A stretch of 62,277 bases of DNA, taken from assembly GCA_021324675.1 (NCBI GenBank), contig JAJPIR010000296.1, forward strand, positions 1-62,277. Direction: 5' to 3'. The position numbers and the translations under genes are program-made. Every line of letters begins with the position of its first letter. The first letter of the stretch is position 1. Shown here piece by piece: positions 48,289-56,980 of the stretch. Source of the DNA: Actinomycetota bacterium. Its GTDB lineage: Bacteria > Actinomycetota > Actinomycetes > Mycobacteriales > Pseudonocardiaceae. A model generated the notes under the pieces. That model had not been told where the DNA came from. It saw only the letters and a list, made by a program, of their open reading frames with translations, and did not search any database.

Positions 48289-48348
48289 CAGCTGGACAAG
48301 ACCTGGCATCTCACCGGCATTGCATCACCGGTTGAGTTCACTGCTGTC

Positions 48349-49311
48349 ATGGCATTGGGTGGGTTCTCAGCCCCTGGCTGGTTGGGGTTGCTGGGGTTGG
48401 TCGCCGCCGTGGGCGTCGGCTACGTGTGGGCCCAGCGGAGAGCGCGCCGCCATCTTCTGCGGTTTGCCAACTTCGAGTCGCTGGAACGCATCGCCCCGCG
48501 CCGACCCGGCTGGCCACGCCACATCCCGGCCGCTTTGCTGATCTTGGCATTGCTGCTGCTGACCCTAGGATTGGCCGGGCCCACGGCCAACGCTCAGGTT
48601 CCCCGGGAGCGGGCAGTCGTGATGCTGGTCATCGACGTGTCGATGTCGATGAACTCCACAGACGTCACCCCCACCCGGATAGCCGCCGCCAAGGACGCCG
48701 CCACATCGTTTGTCCAGGGGCTACCGGCCGGCATCAACCTCGGCGTGGAATCGTTCGCCGGCACGGCCACCGTACTGGTCAGCCCTACCACTGATCGAGA
48801 CCAAGCGGTGCGGGCCATTGCAGCGCTCAAATTGGCCGAGTCCACTGCCACCGGCGACGCGCTCGCCGCGGCGCTGGAGACCATCGACACTGTCAACCGG
48901 CTCATCCCTGGCCAGGGACCACCACCAGCCCGGATCGTCTTGATGAGCGACGGCAAACAGAACGTCGGTCGCGATGAGTACGCCGTAGCCAGCGAAGCGG
49001 GGGCCAAACACATCCCGATCACCACGATCTCTTTCGGCACCCCGTACGGCACCGTGGAAATCCAAGGTGAGCAGGATCCGGTACCTGTTGACGATTACTC
49101 CTTGGAGCGGGTCGCGCGGCTATCCGGTGGCGAGTTCTACCCTGCGCAGAGTAACCAGCAGATCCACCAGGTCTACGACACTCTTGATCAGCAGATCGGC
49201 TACCAGACGATCCGGAAAGATGTCAGCAGGCCGTGGCTCATCCTGGGAACTCTGGCCTGCCTGGCCACCGCTGGCGCCGCCTTGATCACTTCACAGCGCC
49301 TCCCCGTCTGA
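48349..49311 (+). CDS. Von Willebrand factor A domain membrane protein (BatA-like)
   Basis: 320 residues. Two N-terminal helices, a VWA domain with MIDAS motif DVSMSMNS and SDGKQNVG, and a C-terminal helix (WLILGTLACLATAGAALI). Similar to Mycobacterium Rv1481 and Bat proteins, which act with MoxR-type ATPases; no MoxR gene is in this window. 60 bases after the LCP gene on the same strand. Confidence 0.88.
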   Translation: MALGGFSAPGWLGLLGLVAAVGVGYVWAQRRARRHLLRFANFESLERIAPRRPGWPRHIPAALLILALLLLTLGLAGPTANAQVPRERAVVMLVIDVSMSMNSTDVTPTRIAAAKDAATSFVQGLPAGINLGVESFAGTATVLVSPTTDRDQAVRAIAALKLAESTATGDALAAALETIDTVNRLIPGQGPPPARIVLMSDGKQNVGRDEYAVASEAGAKHIPITTISFGTPYGTVEIQGEQDPVPVDDYSLERVARLSGGEFYPAQSNQQIHQVYDTLDQQIGYQTIRKDVSRPWLILGTLACLATAGAALITSQRLPV

Positions 49312-49437
49312 CAGCTCCGAGCAGGTGCCCTCCGGGCCCTGGCCCTCCCTCTGCACTGCACTGCCTCGTGTTGGCGATACGCTCCGACGCCGTCCAGGGC
49401 CCGCAGGGATCCCGCAGATGAAGAGGAGCGCACGAGG

Positions 49438-51192
49438 ATGAGCTACTGGCTCGGGATCGATGTGGGTACTACCTATACCGCTGCAGCCATCTGCCGTATG
49501 GAAGCCGGCCGGGCACTACCGGCGGTGGTCCCGCTCGGCAGCCGGGCTAACGCGGTGAGTTCCGTCGTCTACCTGGGGGAAGACGGCCAGGTGGTGGTCG
49601 GCGAGGCCGCCGAACGCCGCGCGGTCACCAATCCAGATCGCGTCGTCCGTGGGTTCAAGCGGCGTATTGGTGACGAAATTCCCCTGATTATCGGTGGGAA
49701 ACCGTATCCAGCACCGCGGATCGCGGCGATGGTCGTCCGCTGGGTCGCTGACCGGGTCGCCGAGCGGGAAGGCGGCGCTCCGGCTGGAGTCGTGATCACT
49801 CATCCAGCCGGCTGGGGTCAGTACAAGATCCGGACCGTGGCGGATGCCGTGCGTGCTGCAGGCTTACCCGACGCCGTGTTCCGGACCGAGCCCGAGGCTG
49901 CAGCAGCGAGCTATGCAAGCCAGGAACGGGTCGACCCGGGGACCACCATCGCGGTCTACGACTTCGGCGGGGGCACCTTCGACGTGGCCGTTGTCCGCAA
50001 GAACGGGCCCTGCGCGTTCTCGGTGCTCGGCACGCCGCAGGGAATCGAACAGCTAGGTGGGATTGACTTCGACGACGCCGTGTTCGACCACGTCGTCACC
50101 GCAGTTCCCGCCCTGCACGAGCTGGATCCGGAGGACCCTGCGACGCTGGCCGCGACCGCCGCTTTGCGGCGGCAATGCACCGAGGCCAAGGAGGCATTGT
50201 CGGTCGATACGGAGGTAACGATCCCGGTCCTGGCACCGGGAGTCCAGTCCCAGGTGCGGCTGGTCCGGTCGGAGTTTGAGGACATGATTCGCCCGCAGGT
50301 GGCCGAGACCGTCGAGGCGTTGCGGCGGGCGCTGCGATCCGCCGGCGTAGCACCACCGGATCTCGATGCCGTGCTGCTTGTCGGCGGCTCCTCCCGGGTA
50401 CCGCTCGTTGCCCAACTCGTCTCCGCAGAACTCGGCCGTCCCGTCGCCGTCGACGCTGATCCTCAGGCCGCCATCGCCCTGGGGGCAGCTCTGTCAGCCC
50501 TACCCGCCGAGGCCCATCAATCCGCCGAGGTCATCGAGGCCGTTGACGCGGGCGCCGCCCGTATGGCATCAGGCCAGGTAGCTGCTGGCGACACCGCCGA
50601 CTGTGCGATGCGCCTCGCGGAGCCGACGCCGGTGCATGTTCCGCCGCGGCCATCTCCGAGCGCCATCCCGCTGGACGTCGAACCGGTCCAGTCGCCGTGG
50701 CAGCGGATCGGCTCCCGGCGGATCAGCCAGGCTGCCGGGCTGGCGGCCCTTGCCGGTGCCGGGATCGGGGTTGCTGCGCTGCTACTGATTTCTCAGCCGG
50801 GCTCCCCCGCACCGGCAGGCACCGGCACCACGACGTCCAGCACCTCCGTGACGGTCGGCCCCCCAGTGGGTACCGGCAACGCGACCTTCCCTAACGTGGA
50901 CGCTGCGAATCCCACCGGAGCGGTCCATCCCGCGTCGTCCGGCGCGCCGAAACGGCCGAGCGGACAAACGGCGCGTTCCGGAGCCGCTGCTGTCCCCCCA
51001 CCGCAGATCCCTCCAGCGCGGCCCAACGGTAGTACGACGGAACAATCCATCCCTGCTTCGTCCACGGCTCCGTCGATGACTCCAACGGCTTCGCCTTCTC
51101 CCACTACCACCGAGCCCACCACCACAACGATGCCAACTCACCCATCGACGACTCACCCATCGACGACCACGTCGGCGCATTCCCCGTCGTAG
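49438..51192 (+). CDS. Membrane-anchored Hsp70/DnaK-like ATPase with Ser/Thr-rich tail
   Basis: 584 residues. The actin-like ATPase is complete: GIDVGTTYTAAA (phosphate 1), VVITHPAGWG, YDFGGGTFDVAVV (phosphate 2), and LLVGGSSRVPLV (adenosine). Instead of a substrate-binding domain it has a linker, one helix near residue 440-455 (AALAGAGIGVAALLLI), and about 125 extracytoplasmic residues of Thr, Ser and Pro. ATP-driven sensing across the membrane is a hypothesis. 127 bases after the VWA gene. Confidence 0.88.
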   Translation: MSYWLGIDVGTTYTAAAICRMEAGRALPAVVPLGSRANAVSSVVYLGEDGQVVVGEAAERRAVTNPDRVVRGFKRRIGDEIPLIIGGKPYPAPRIAAMVVRWVADRVAEREGGAPAGVVITHPAGWGQYKIRTVADAVRAAGLPDAVFRTEPEAAAASYASQERVDPGTTIAVYDFGGGTFDVAVVRKNGPCAFSVLGTPQGIEQLGGIDFDDAVFDHVVTAVPALHELDPEDPATLAATAALRRQCTEAKEALSVDTEVTIPVLAPGVQSQVRLVRSEFEDMIRPQVAETVEALRRALRSAGVAPPDLDAVLLVGGSSRVPLVAQLVSAELGRPVAVDADPQAAIALGAALSALPAEAHQSAEVIEAVDAGAARMASGQVAAGDTADCAMRLAEPTPVHVPPRPSPSAIPLDVEPVQSPWQRIGSRRISQAAGLAALAGAGIGVAALLLISQPGSPAPAGTGTTTSSTSVTVGPPVGTGNATFPNVDAANPTGAVHPASSGAPKRPSGQTARSGAAAVPPPQIPPARPNGSTTEQSIPASSTAPSMTPTASPSPTTTEPTTTTMPTHPSTTHPSTTTSAHSPS

Positions 51193-51227
51193 ATCGCGGT
51201 CTTTGTTTTCCGGCCCAGCTGTCCTTG

Positions 51228-52478
51228 CTAGCTACCCAGCGCCACAGCGGACTTAGCCAGCCAGTCCCGCCAGGAAATAGTCCAGTCGTAGTAGTCGCCG
51301 TCCCTGGCCCCTAATTGTCGGGAGGAGCCGGTGACTTCGACGGGGTCGCCGGGCAGTACGGCGTTGTATACTGCCTCCGCATTGGCTGGGGCGAGGTTGA
51401 TGCAACCATGGGAGACATTTTCCCGGCCCTGCTGCGCTACCGACCACGGCGCCGCATGGATGAATTCACCATTGCTGGAGATCCGCACGGCTGACCGCGC
51501 TTCAATGTTTTCGTAATGATATTTCGGATTGCTCATGTAGAAGACCGGAGACTTGCTCATGACAACGTGGGTGCCGCTGTGCGTCGTCCGACCAGGATCG
51601 GAGTCCAGCCCGTAACTGGCCGGGTAGTCGGCAACCTGCACCCCATTGGCATAGGCCAGTAGCCGGTGAGTGCGGGTATCGCCCCGCAGCACATACGATC
51701 GACCGATGGTAAAAGTAGACGCGATATCTCGCCGACCGAAGGCGCCATCGCCCATGGCCAATCCGTAAAGCTTTGCGCTCACCGTGACCCGCGTATTGGG
51801 CGCGAAATAGGTCTTCGGCCGCCAATGCACCGTTGTATCATTCAGCCACGCCCACGATCCCTCGGTGGGCACCGACAGCTGCACCGACAGGGCACGTTGC
51901 ACCGCCGCTTTATCGGTGACCCGAGAACTGAATGTCAGGGCAATTGGCATAGCAATGCCGTAAGTCGCGTTGTCAGCAACGTTGAGCTGACCACTGATCA
52001 AGCGTTCCGGGACTACCGTCTGGAACGAACCGGTGATTTCCCGCGGCAAGCGATCGATCCCCGTGGCCGTGCCCGACCAGGTATAGGTCTTCGAGTATCC
52101 CAGGGGCTCGGTGACCGTCCAAGTCGACCGGTCAGCAGAGAACCGCCCGGCCACGACTTTGCCGTCGGAACTGGTCAGCGATACCTGGTCGAAGACGCCG
52201 TGGGTAACTGATACCCGCACGAGCGCGAGCGGGTTGACATTGGCGGCTCCGTTGCTCGGTTGTGTGACGATCTCCGGCGACACGATGGGCACTCCCGGCA
52301 CATCCGACTTGACCGGCTGCGCCGACCGGATTGACCGCGCCGGCACCTGACCATGGGCCATGGGGCTAAATGCCACCGTGATTCCGGCACTGACCAGCAC
52401 GATTGCCGCAAGTCCTCCACCGAGCAGACGTTGGGGCGAGCGCCGCCACCAACCACTCACCCTGGCTGTCCCTCTCAC
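51228..52478 (-). CDS. L,D-transpeptidase (LdtB/LdtMt2-like)
   Basis: Makes 3-3 cross-links in peptidoglycan. 416 residues: N-terminal signal anchor (LLGGGLAAIVLVSAGITVAF), two immunoglobulin-like domains, then the YkuD catalytic domain with FIHAAPWS and VSHGCINLAP (Cys about residue 355, His in HGC). The C-terminal domain ends with WTISWRDWLAKS. GTG 52478 has GGGAGGG six bases upstream. Convergent with the Hsp70-like gene; part of the same envelope cluster. Confidence 0.92.
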   Translation of the reverse strand: MRGTARVSGWWRRSPQRLLGGGLAAIVLVSAGITVAFSPMAHGQVPARSIRSAQPVKSDVPGVPIVSPEIVTQPSNGAANVNPLALVRVSVTHGVFDQVSLTSSDGKVVAGRFSADRSTWTVTEPLGYSKTYTWSGTATGIDRLPREITGSFQTVVPERLISGQLNVADNATYGIAMPIALTFSSRVTDKAAVQRALSVQLSVPTEGSWAWLNDTTVHWRPKTYFAPNTRVTVSAKLYGLAMGDGAFGRRDIASTFTIGRSYVLRGDTRTHRLLAYANGVQVADYPASYGLDSDPGRTTHSGTHVVMSKSPVFYMSNPKYHYENIEARSAVRISSNGEFIHAAPWSVAQQGRENVSHGCINLAPANAEAVYNAVLPGDPVEVTGSSRQLGARDGDYYDWTISWRDWLAKSAVALGS

Positions 52479-52658
52479 ACCGAACCCTCCCACCGCGTGA
52501 TCCCGAGTCAACAACGACGCGGTAGCCAAGGTGGTGTGCCTGATCATCAGGGGTCGTCATGTGAGCATGACCACTACCGTTGCCGGTAACGCATCGGAAG
52601 CTGCTGGCGTGTTGTCTCTTGATTAGCCAGGACCGCAGTTATTTTGGTGAGTTAAAAA

Positions 52659-53306
52659 TCATCGAGCGGTAATACGGCGCACCGTGGTCATGCCCTCGGT
52701 ACGCAGCCAGATCCTGTCCAGCCGCCTACGGGGGTATTGCCGTAGGCCGCAGCGAGAGACCTCCGGTGAGTAGACGTCAAACGTGTTGCCGCGCTGGCCA
52801 TAGACCAGCACAGCGTGGCAGTCGACCTCGCCCCAGCCGTTGTCGATTGAGATCCACACGAGGCAGCCGCGATCCAGGGCGTCGCTGATATCGGCGAGCG
52901 TGGGCTGCCGGTACTCAGCCCGCATCCTGTCACCAAAAATGCGCAACTCGCGCACCGCGAGACATTCGCGACGATGGCGCTCGAGCCGGTGGGTGGACCA
53001 GTACTCGTCCCACGACGCATCCCAGTCCTGACTGTAGTATCGCCGCAGGTAATCGACACCCTCACTGAGGAACCGTTCAGGTTGGTAGGCACACACCAAC
53101 TCGAGTGACAACCCCTGCTCGAGCAGCAAACGCCTGGCTCGGTCTCGCTGCGCTGCGCGGCCTGGATGGCGCCCGATTTCATGATCAACCCATCCCGTGT
53201 CTGGGATGTCGACGACCTCTAACACATAAAGAAGATTCGCAACGACGCAGGTCAAGCACGAATACTCATCTACCTGACGCAAGTCAGACGGTCGTCGCCG
53301 GGGCAT
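52659..53306 (-). CDS. Peptidase C39-like cysteine protein
   Basis: 215 residues from ATG 53306; the frame is open to 53402, so the start is uncertain. The pattern QVDEYSCLTCVVANLLYVL (Gln and Cys), DCHAVLVYGQRGNTF (His) and DVYSPEV (Asp) fits a C39-type papain-like peptidase. No signal peptide and no adjacent transporter or precursor gene, so bacteriocin processing is not supported. Target unknown. Confidence 0.65.
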   Translation of the reverse strand: MPRRRPSDLRQVDEYSCLTCVVANLLYVLEVVDIPDTGWVDHEIGRHPGRAAQRDRARRLLLEQGLSLELVCAYQPERFLSEGVDYLRRYYSQDWDASWDEYWSTHRLERHRRECLAVRELRIFGDRMRAEYRQPTLADISDALDRGCLVWISIDNGWGEVDCHAVLVYGQRGNTFDVYSPEVSRCGLRQYPRRRLDRIWLRTEGMTTVRRITAR

Positions 53307-53494
53307 GAGACCGGTCACCACACGATCACCGCGGCGACTGTACCGGGAGGAGAACCACGTCGAGCCCTGCAGTGCCCGAATGGTGCTGTGCCATCTGGCC
53401 ACCGCAACGTGAAAGTGGTAGGAGGGGCTTCGACGGTGCTTGGCAGGGACTCGGAGAACCGCGTGCAGGTCCGATCACCAAACTGGGAGGACGG

Positions 53495-53530
53495 ATGCCG
53501 CCGAGTACGCATCACTGGCGGCGCCGGTGA
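53495..53530 (+). CDS. Eleven-codon leader ORF overlapping the polymerase start
   Basis: ATG 53495 with GGGAGG four bases upstream encodes MPPSTHHWRRR and stops at TGA 53528-53530, which overlaps the GTG (53527-53529) of the polymerase gene. The polymerase GTG itself has no good ribosome site, so translation is probably passed on from this leader. A short leader that couples expression is inferred, not shown. Confidence 0.5.
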   Translation: MPPSTHHWRRR

Positions 53531-54486
53531 ACCATGCAAGCGGTACCGAGGAATCCCGCGCCGGCGTGCGGCTGACCAACCTGGACCAGCCGCTGTTCGA
53601 CGGCGCCGAGGCGAGCAAACGCGACCTGGTGGATTACCTGGACGCTGTCCGGGACCACATCCTGCCTGAGCTTCGCGACCGGCCATTGTCGGTGATCCGC
53701 GTCCGACCCGGCCAGCAGCCGTTTATGCAGAAAAATCTCCCCAAATACGCACCCGATTGGGTGCAGAGGGCGACCGTATGGGCTGAGGCGTCCAGGCGCA
53801 ACGTGACCTACGCGTTGTGCGACGACAGGCGCACGCTGCTGTGGCTGGCCAACCAGCGTGCTGTCGAGTACCACCCGACGCTGATCCGCGCCAGCACGAA
53901 CCACATGACTCACCTCGTGCTCGACCTCGACCCACCAGCTGGAGCGAGGTTTTCCCACGTCGTCCGATCGGCCCGGCTAGTGCGGCAGGCCCTGGCCGAC
54001 GCCGGCCTGGCCGGGGCAGTCAAGACCAGCGGCAGCAAGGGCCTGCACGTGTTCGTGCCGCTTGATGACCGCGTGGAGGTTGACGACGCAGCGGCCGCAA
54101 CAAGGGCATTGGCCAGGCGCGCCGAGCAACTCGACCCCGACGCCGCGACGACGGCCTTCATCCGGGAGGACCGCGACGACAAAGTGTTTCTGGACTCCAC
54201 CCGCTCTGGCGGCGCCACTGTGGTGGCCGCCTACAGCCCACGGGTCCGCCCCCATTTACCGGTGTCGTTCCCGGTGAGGTGGGACGAACTTGATCGTGTT
54301 GTCCCGGGCGACTTCACCATCCACACCGCGGTCAAGCTCCTCGCGAACAGTGACCCGTGGCAGGCCTGCATGCCCAGGCCGCAGCTCCTACCCGCCGATT
54401 TGGTCGAGGAGGGCCACGCAATCCCGGTTGCCCGGGTACAGGCGATGCACGAGGGAAAGCGACGTGCCCGCGGCCGCCGACAGTAA
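53527..54486 (+). CDS. LigD-type polymerase/primase domain protein
   Basis: Archaeo-eukaryotic primase (PolDom) that fills gaps during end joining with Ku. 319 residues from GTG 53527. Motifs: LTNLDQPLFDGAEASKRDLV, HLVLDLDPPAG (metal-binding DxD), KTSGSKGLHVFVPL and KVFLDSTRSGGATVVA. No ligase or nuclease domain follows. A stand-alone PolDom of the kind found in actinobacteria. ku is about 24 kb away. Confidence 0.9.
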   Translation: MNHASGTEESRAGVRLTNLDQPLFDGAEASKRDLVDYLDAVRDHILPELRDRPLSVIRVRPGQQPFMQKNLPKYAPDWVQRATVWAEASRRNVTYALCDDRRTLLWLANQRAVEYHPTLIRASTNHMTHLVLDLDPPAGARFSHVVRSARLVRQALADAGLAGAVKTSGSKGLHVFVPLDDRVEVDDAAAATRALARRAEQLDPDAATTAFIREDRDDKVFLDSTRSGGATVVAAYSPRVRPHLPVSFPVRWDELDRVVPGDFTIHTAVKLLANSDPWQACMPRPQLLPADLVEEGHAIPVARVQAMHEGKRRARGRRQ

Positions 54487-54500
54487 CGGCTGTATCGCCT

Positions 54501-54785
54501 CTAATACCGTCCGCGGTGCGGTGGCACAGCTGTTTCGTGTGCCACCTGAGGCCATTTCTGCTGATTGGTGCTGCTCATTGGGGTTCTGCTACCGTAAGCG
54601 AATACTGTTCCAGCTGCGTCGACTCCCAATCTTTCCTGGGAAAGCCTGCGCGTCAATTCTCGGCTCCGGATCCTGTATATGCCTGCCGTCCTCTTCACAC
54701 CTAGCCGTTGCGCCCACCACTGGTCGAGATATACCCAGTGGTCGGCCCGCGCGGCGCGGCCTGTACTCTGCTTATCGCGTTTCAT
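54501..54785 (-). CDS. Orphan hypothetical protein in an AT-rich region
   Basis: 94 residues, MKRDKQSTGRAARADHWVYL and so on, not recognised. GGGAGG lies five bases before ATG 54785, a good ribosome site, which is the main reason to list it. TCCCG-TCA-CGGGA just upstream can pair and cover the site. Codon use is more AT-rich than its neighbours. It may be a short acquired gene or a chance ORF. Confidence 0.35.
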   Translation of the reverse strand: MKRDKQSTGRAARADHWVYLDQWWAQRLGVKRTAGIYRIRSRELTRRLSQERLGVDAAGTVFAYGSRTPMSSTNQQKWPQVAHETAVPPHRGRY

Positions 54786-55499
54786 TAGGTCCTCCCGTGA
54801 CGGGACTTGCCCGTACTCCGCGATTACCGCCACATCAGCGCAGAGTCACATTGCAGCTGCACAGCTCATCGCAGACAAGATCCCCACATATCAGCAATTA
54901 ATCTATGGTGTGCTGGTAAGTCAATCAGGCTGACGATTCACCACAACATCGGCCGCGTCATCGCGATCAAAAATTCTACAAGCGCATGCCTCAGCCCCAC
55001 AACTATAGAACGTAACCCAGGTGACGATAGCCCGCAAGCACGGGCACTGGTAACGATCGTCACACACACATCATCGCACCTGTAAATCGATCATACGGCT
55101 TCTCTGCATGTGTCATCTGGCGATAAAGTTCAGCAAAAATTGATGTGAAATTCTGGCGGTCGGCCGCGAACGGCACGCCGGTGGGCGCGCTTGACGCTGC
55201 AGCCGCGTCCGCGGTCCGGCACCGCTTCACCAGGTCCGCACCAGGCGGCATGGAGAAATACCGGGGTTTTCGCTTCGAAAAACCGCCGGTATGCGTTCAT
55301 GCCCGGGGACCAGACCGGGGGGTCGGGTGCCAGCGGCATGCCTGGGTATCCGATGCACATGCGTGGGCATGGCTGGGGACGCTCACCAGCTCTCACTGGC
55401 GGGCCACCGGCTACCGCACACCGACGAAATGACGCCGTTTATCGATGGTTGCCGGACCCAACGGAACCCCTGCACCGATTCCGTCCTAGCGTGAGGACG
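54786..55499. other. AT-rich intergenic region with a structured element
   Basis: About 700 bases with no supported gene. GC falls to about 52, 48 and 40 percent in the 60-base blocks starting at 54901, 54961 and 55081, against a clearly GC-rich background. At 55021-55063 an 8-bp inverted repeat GTGACGAT/ATCGTCAC encloses a second stem GCCCG/CGGGC. Frames from 55145 on are open but have no family resemblance. Could be a remnant of acquired DNA near tRNA-Leu. Confidence 0.6.
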
Positions 55500-55865
55500 G
55501 TGAGTACTGCCTTCCTGCCGGTAGACATCATGGGGCTACAGGTGGCCGAGCACGGTGCTGACGCGCGCGTTGTCCGTGTCACCGGCGAGATTGACGTGGT
55601 GACTGCCCCGAACTTGGCCGACTGCTTGACTGCGCAGCTAACCGCGGCGAAGGTCGTGGTAGTGGATCTTGATGCGGTACGCTTCCTGGGATCTGCAGGC
55701 TTGTCTGTTCTGTTTGAGGCCAACGAATATGCCACCCGCCAAGGCTGCGACCTGCGGTTGGTGTCTCACTCCAGAGCCGCAAACCTGGCCTTGACAGTCA
55801 CCGGACTGATCCAGTGCTTCACCTTCGCCGATAGTGTGCCGGACGCTGTGAACAACGTCGTGTAA
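55500..55865 (+). CDS. STAS-domain anti-sigma factor antagonist
   Basis: 121 residues from GTG 55500 (GAGGACG just upstream; GTG 55491 and ATG 55530 are alternatives). VVRVTGEIDVVTAPNLADCL and VVVDLDAVRFLGSAGLSVLF define the STAS fold; the phosphoacceptor Ser is in FLGSAGL, where the usual Asp before it is Gly. Partner anti-sigma kinase not in the window. Confidence 0.85.
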   Translation: MSTAFLPVDIMGLQVAEHGADARVVRVTGEIDVVTAPNLADCLTAQLTAAKVVVVDLDAVRFLGSAGLSVLFEANEYATRQGCDLRLVSHSRAANLALTVTGLIQCFTFADSVPDAVNNVV

Positions 55866-55872
55866 CGCACTG

Positions 55873-55956
55873 TGCCGGGAGCGGGACTCGAACCCGCATG
55901 TCCGTCAGGACAGACGCTTTTGAGGCGTCCGCGTATGCCTATTCCGCCACCCCGGC
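55873..55956 (-). tRNA. tRNA-Leu (anticodon CAA)
   Basis: 84 bases. Acceptor stem GCCGGGG pairs with TCCCGGC, discriminator A. The anticodon stem GACGC/GCGTC encloses loop CTCAAAA, giving anticodon CAA. A long variable arm (TGTCCTGACGGACA) follows, as in class-II tRNAs, and the T arm reads GCGGGTTCGAGTCCCGC. CCA is not encoded. Confidence 0.96.
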
Positions 55957-56174
55957 AGCACACACTCACCGCGAAGCAATCCGCATGCTAGCAGCGTCGG
56001 CGCACCGGGGCGTGCGCAGCGTCGCTGCCGAGGCCGGTGCGGTCGGGCGGCGAACGTCCGAAGGTGTTGGCGAGATCACTGCCCAGGCTCGCCACAAACG
56101 GTCCCGTCCGGCTCCCGACATCGCTATCGTGCCAGGTGGGAGGGTGCAGCCGCGAGGGACGGAGGTCTCCAGGC

Positions 56175-56798
56175 GTGAATCACCAGGCCGATCCGAGTGT
56201 AGTAGCCACCGAGCCGGAACAGTCGGCGATCGACCACAGGGTGCTGGTCGCTGAGGATGAGGCGCTGATCCGGCTGGATCTCATCGAGATGCTCTCCGAG
56301 GAGGGCTATCTCGTGGTCGGCGAGGCCGCAGACGGGCAGCAGGCTGTCGAGCAGGCCGAGGCGTTACGTCCCGACCTGGTGATCATGGACGTGAAGATGC
56401 CGAAGATGGACGGCATCGACGCAGCCTCGATCATCGCAGAGCGCCGCATCGCGCCGGTGGTGATCCTCACCGCGTTCAGCCAGCGCGATCTGGTGGAGCG
56501 GGCTCGTGACGCCGGCGCGATGGCATACCTGGTGAAGCCGTTCGGCCGCAAAGATCTGATGCCTGCGGTGGAGCTTGCTGTGTCCCGCTTCCGCGAGCTG
56601 GTCGCGCTAGAAAACGAAGTGGCGGGGCTGGCCGATCGGTTGGAGACCCGCAAAACGGTCGAGCGTGCTAAAGGTCTGCTGATGGCTCGCCACGGACTCA
56701 CCGAGCCCGAAGCTTTCCGCTGGATCCAGCGCAGCGCGATGGATCGCCGGACCACGATGAAGGCGGTTGCTCAAGCCATCCTGGAAAGCCTCTCCTAG
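56175..56798 (+). CDS. pdtaR: ANTAR-domain response regulator (PdtaR-like)
   Basis: Phosphorelay regulator that binds RNA to prevent transcription termination. 207 residues. Receiver domain RVLVAEDEALIRLDLIEML, phosphoacceptor VIMDVKMPKMDG, and the K of YLVKPFG; then an ANTAR domain, LETRKTVERAKGLLMARHG and MKAVAQAIL. Mycobacterial Rv1626 is the reference. GTG 56175 has GGAGG nine bases upstream. Its partner histidine kinase is not in the window. Confidence 0.92.
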   Translation: MNHQADPSVVATEPEQSAIDHRVLVAEDEALIRLDLIEMLSEEGYLVVGEAADGQQAVEQAEALRPDLVIMDVKMPKMDGIDAASIIAERRIAPVVILTAFSQRDLVERARDAGAMAYLVKPFGRKDLMPAVELAVSRFRELVALENEVAGLADRLETRKTVERAKGLLMARHGLTEPEAFRWIQRSAMDRRTTMKAVAQAILESLS

Positions 56799-56980
56799 GC
56801 ATCGCCCTTCATCACCTCTTTCGAGCATCACATCTTCGTCACGACAGGCGCTCGGTCCTGCGCATTGGCCACCGGCAGCATTACCGTCTGACGATCACCT
56901 CGCGGGACAGTGCCGCCTGGCTGCCACCTGGCTGCAATGCGCTCCGCCCGCAACCGGTGTCTGTTCGTAAGGAGGCAGGC

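Noticed and set aside
54290-54901. Plus-strand frame overlapping the end of the polymerase gene
   Set aside because: It starts inside a solid gene in another frame and encodes no recognisable motif.
55145-55499. Extended N-terminus of the STAS protein back to 55191
   Set aside because: The extra residues are unlike STAS proteins and rich in His, Gly and Pro; start at GTG 55500 fits the domain.
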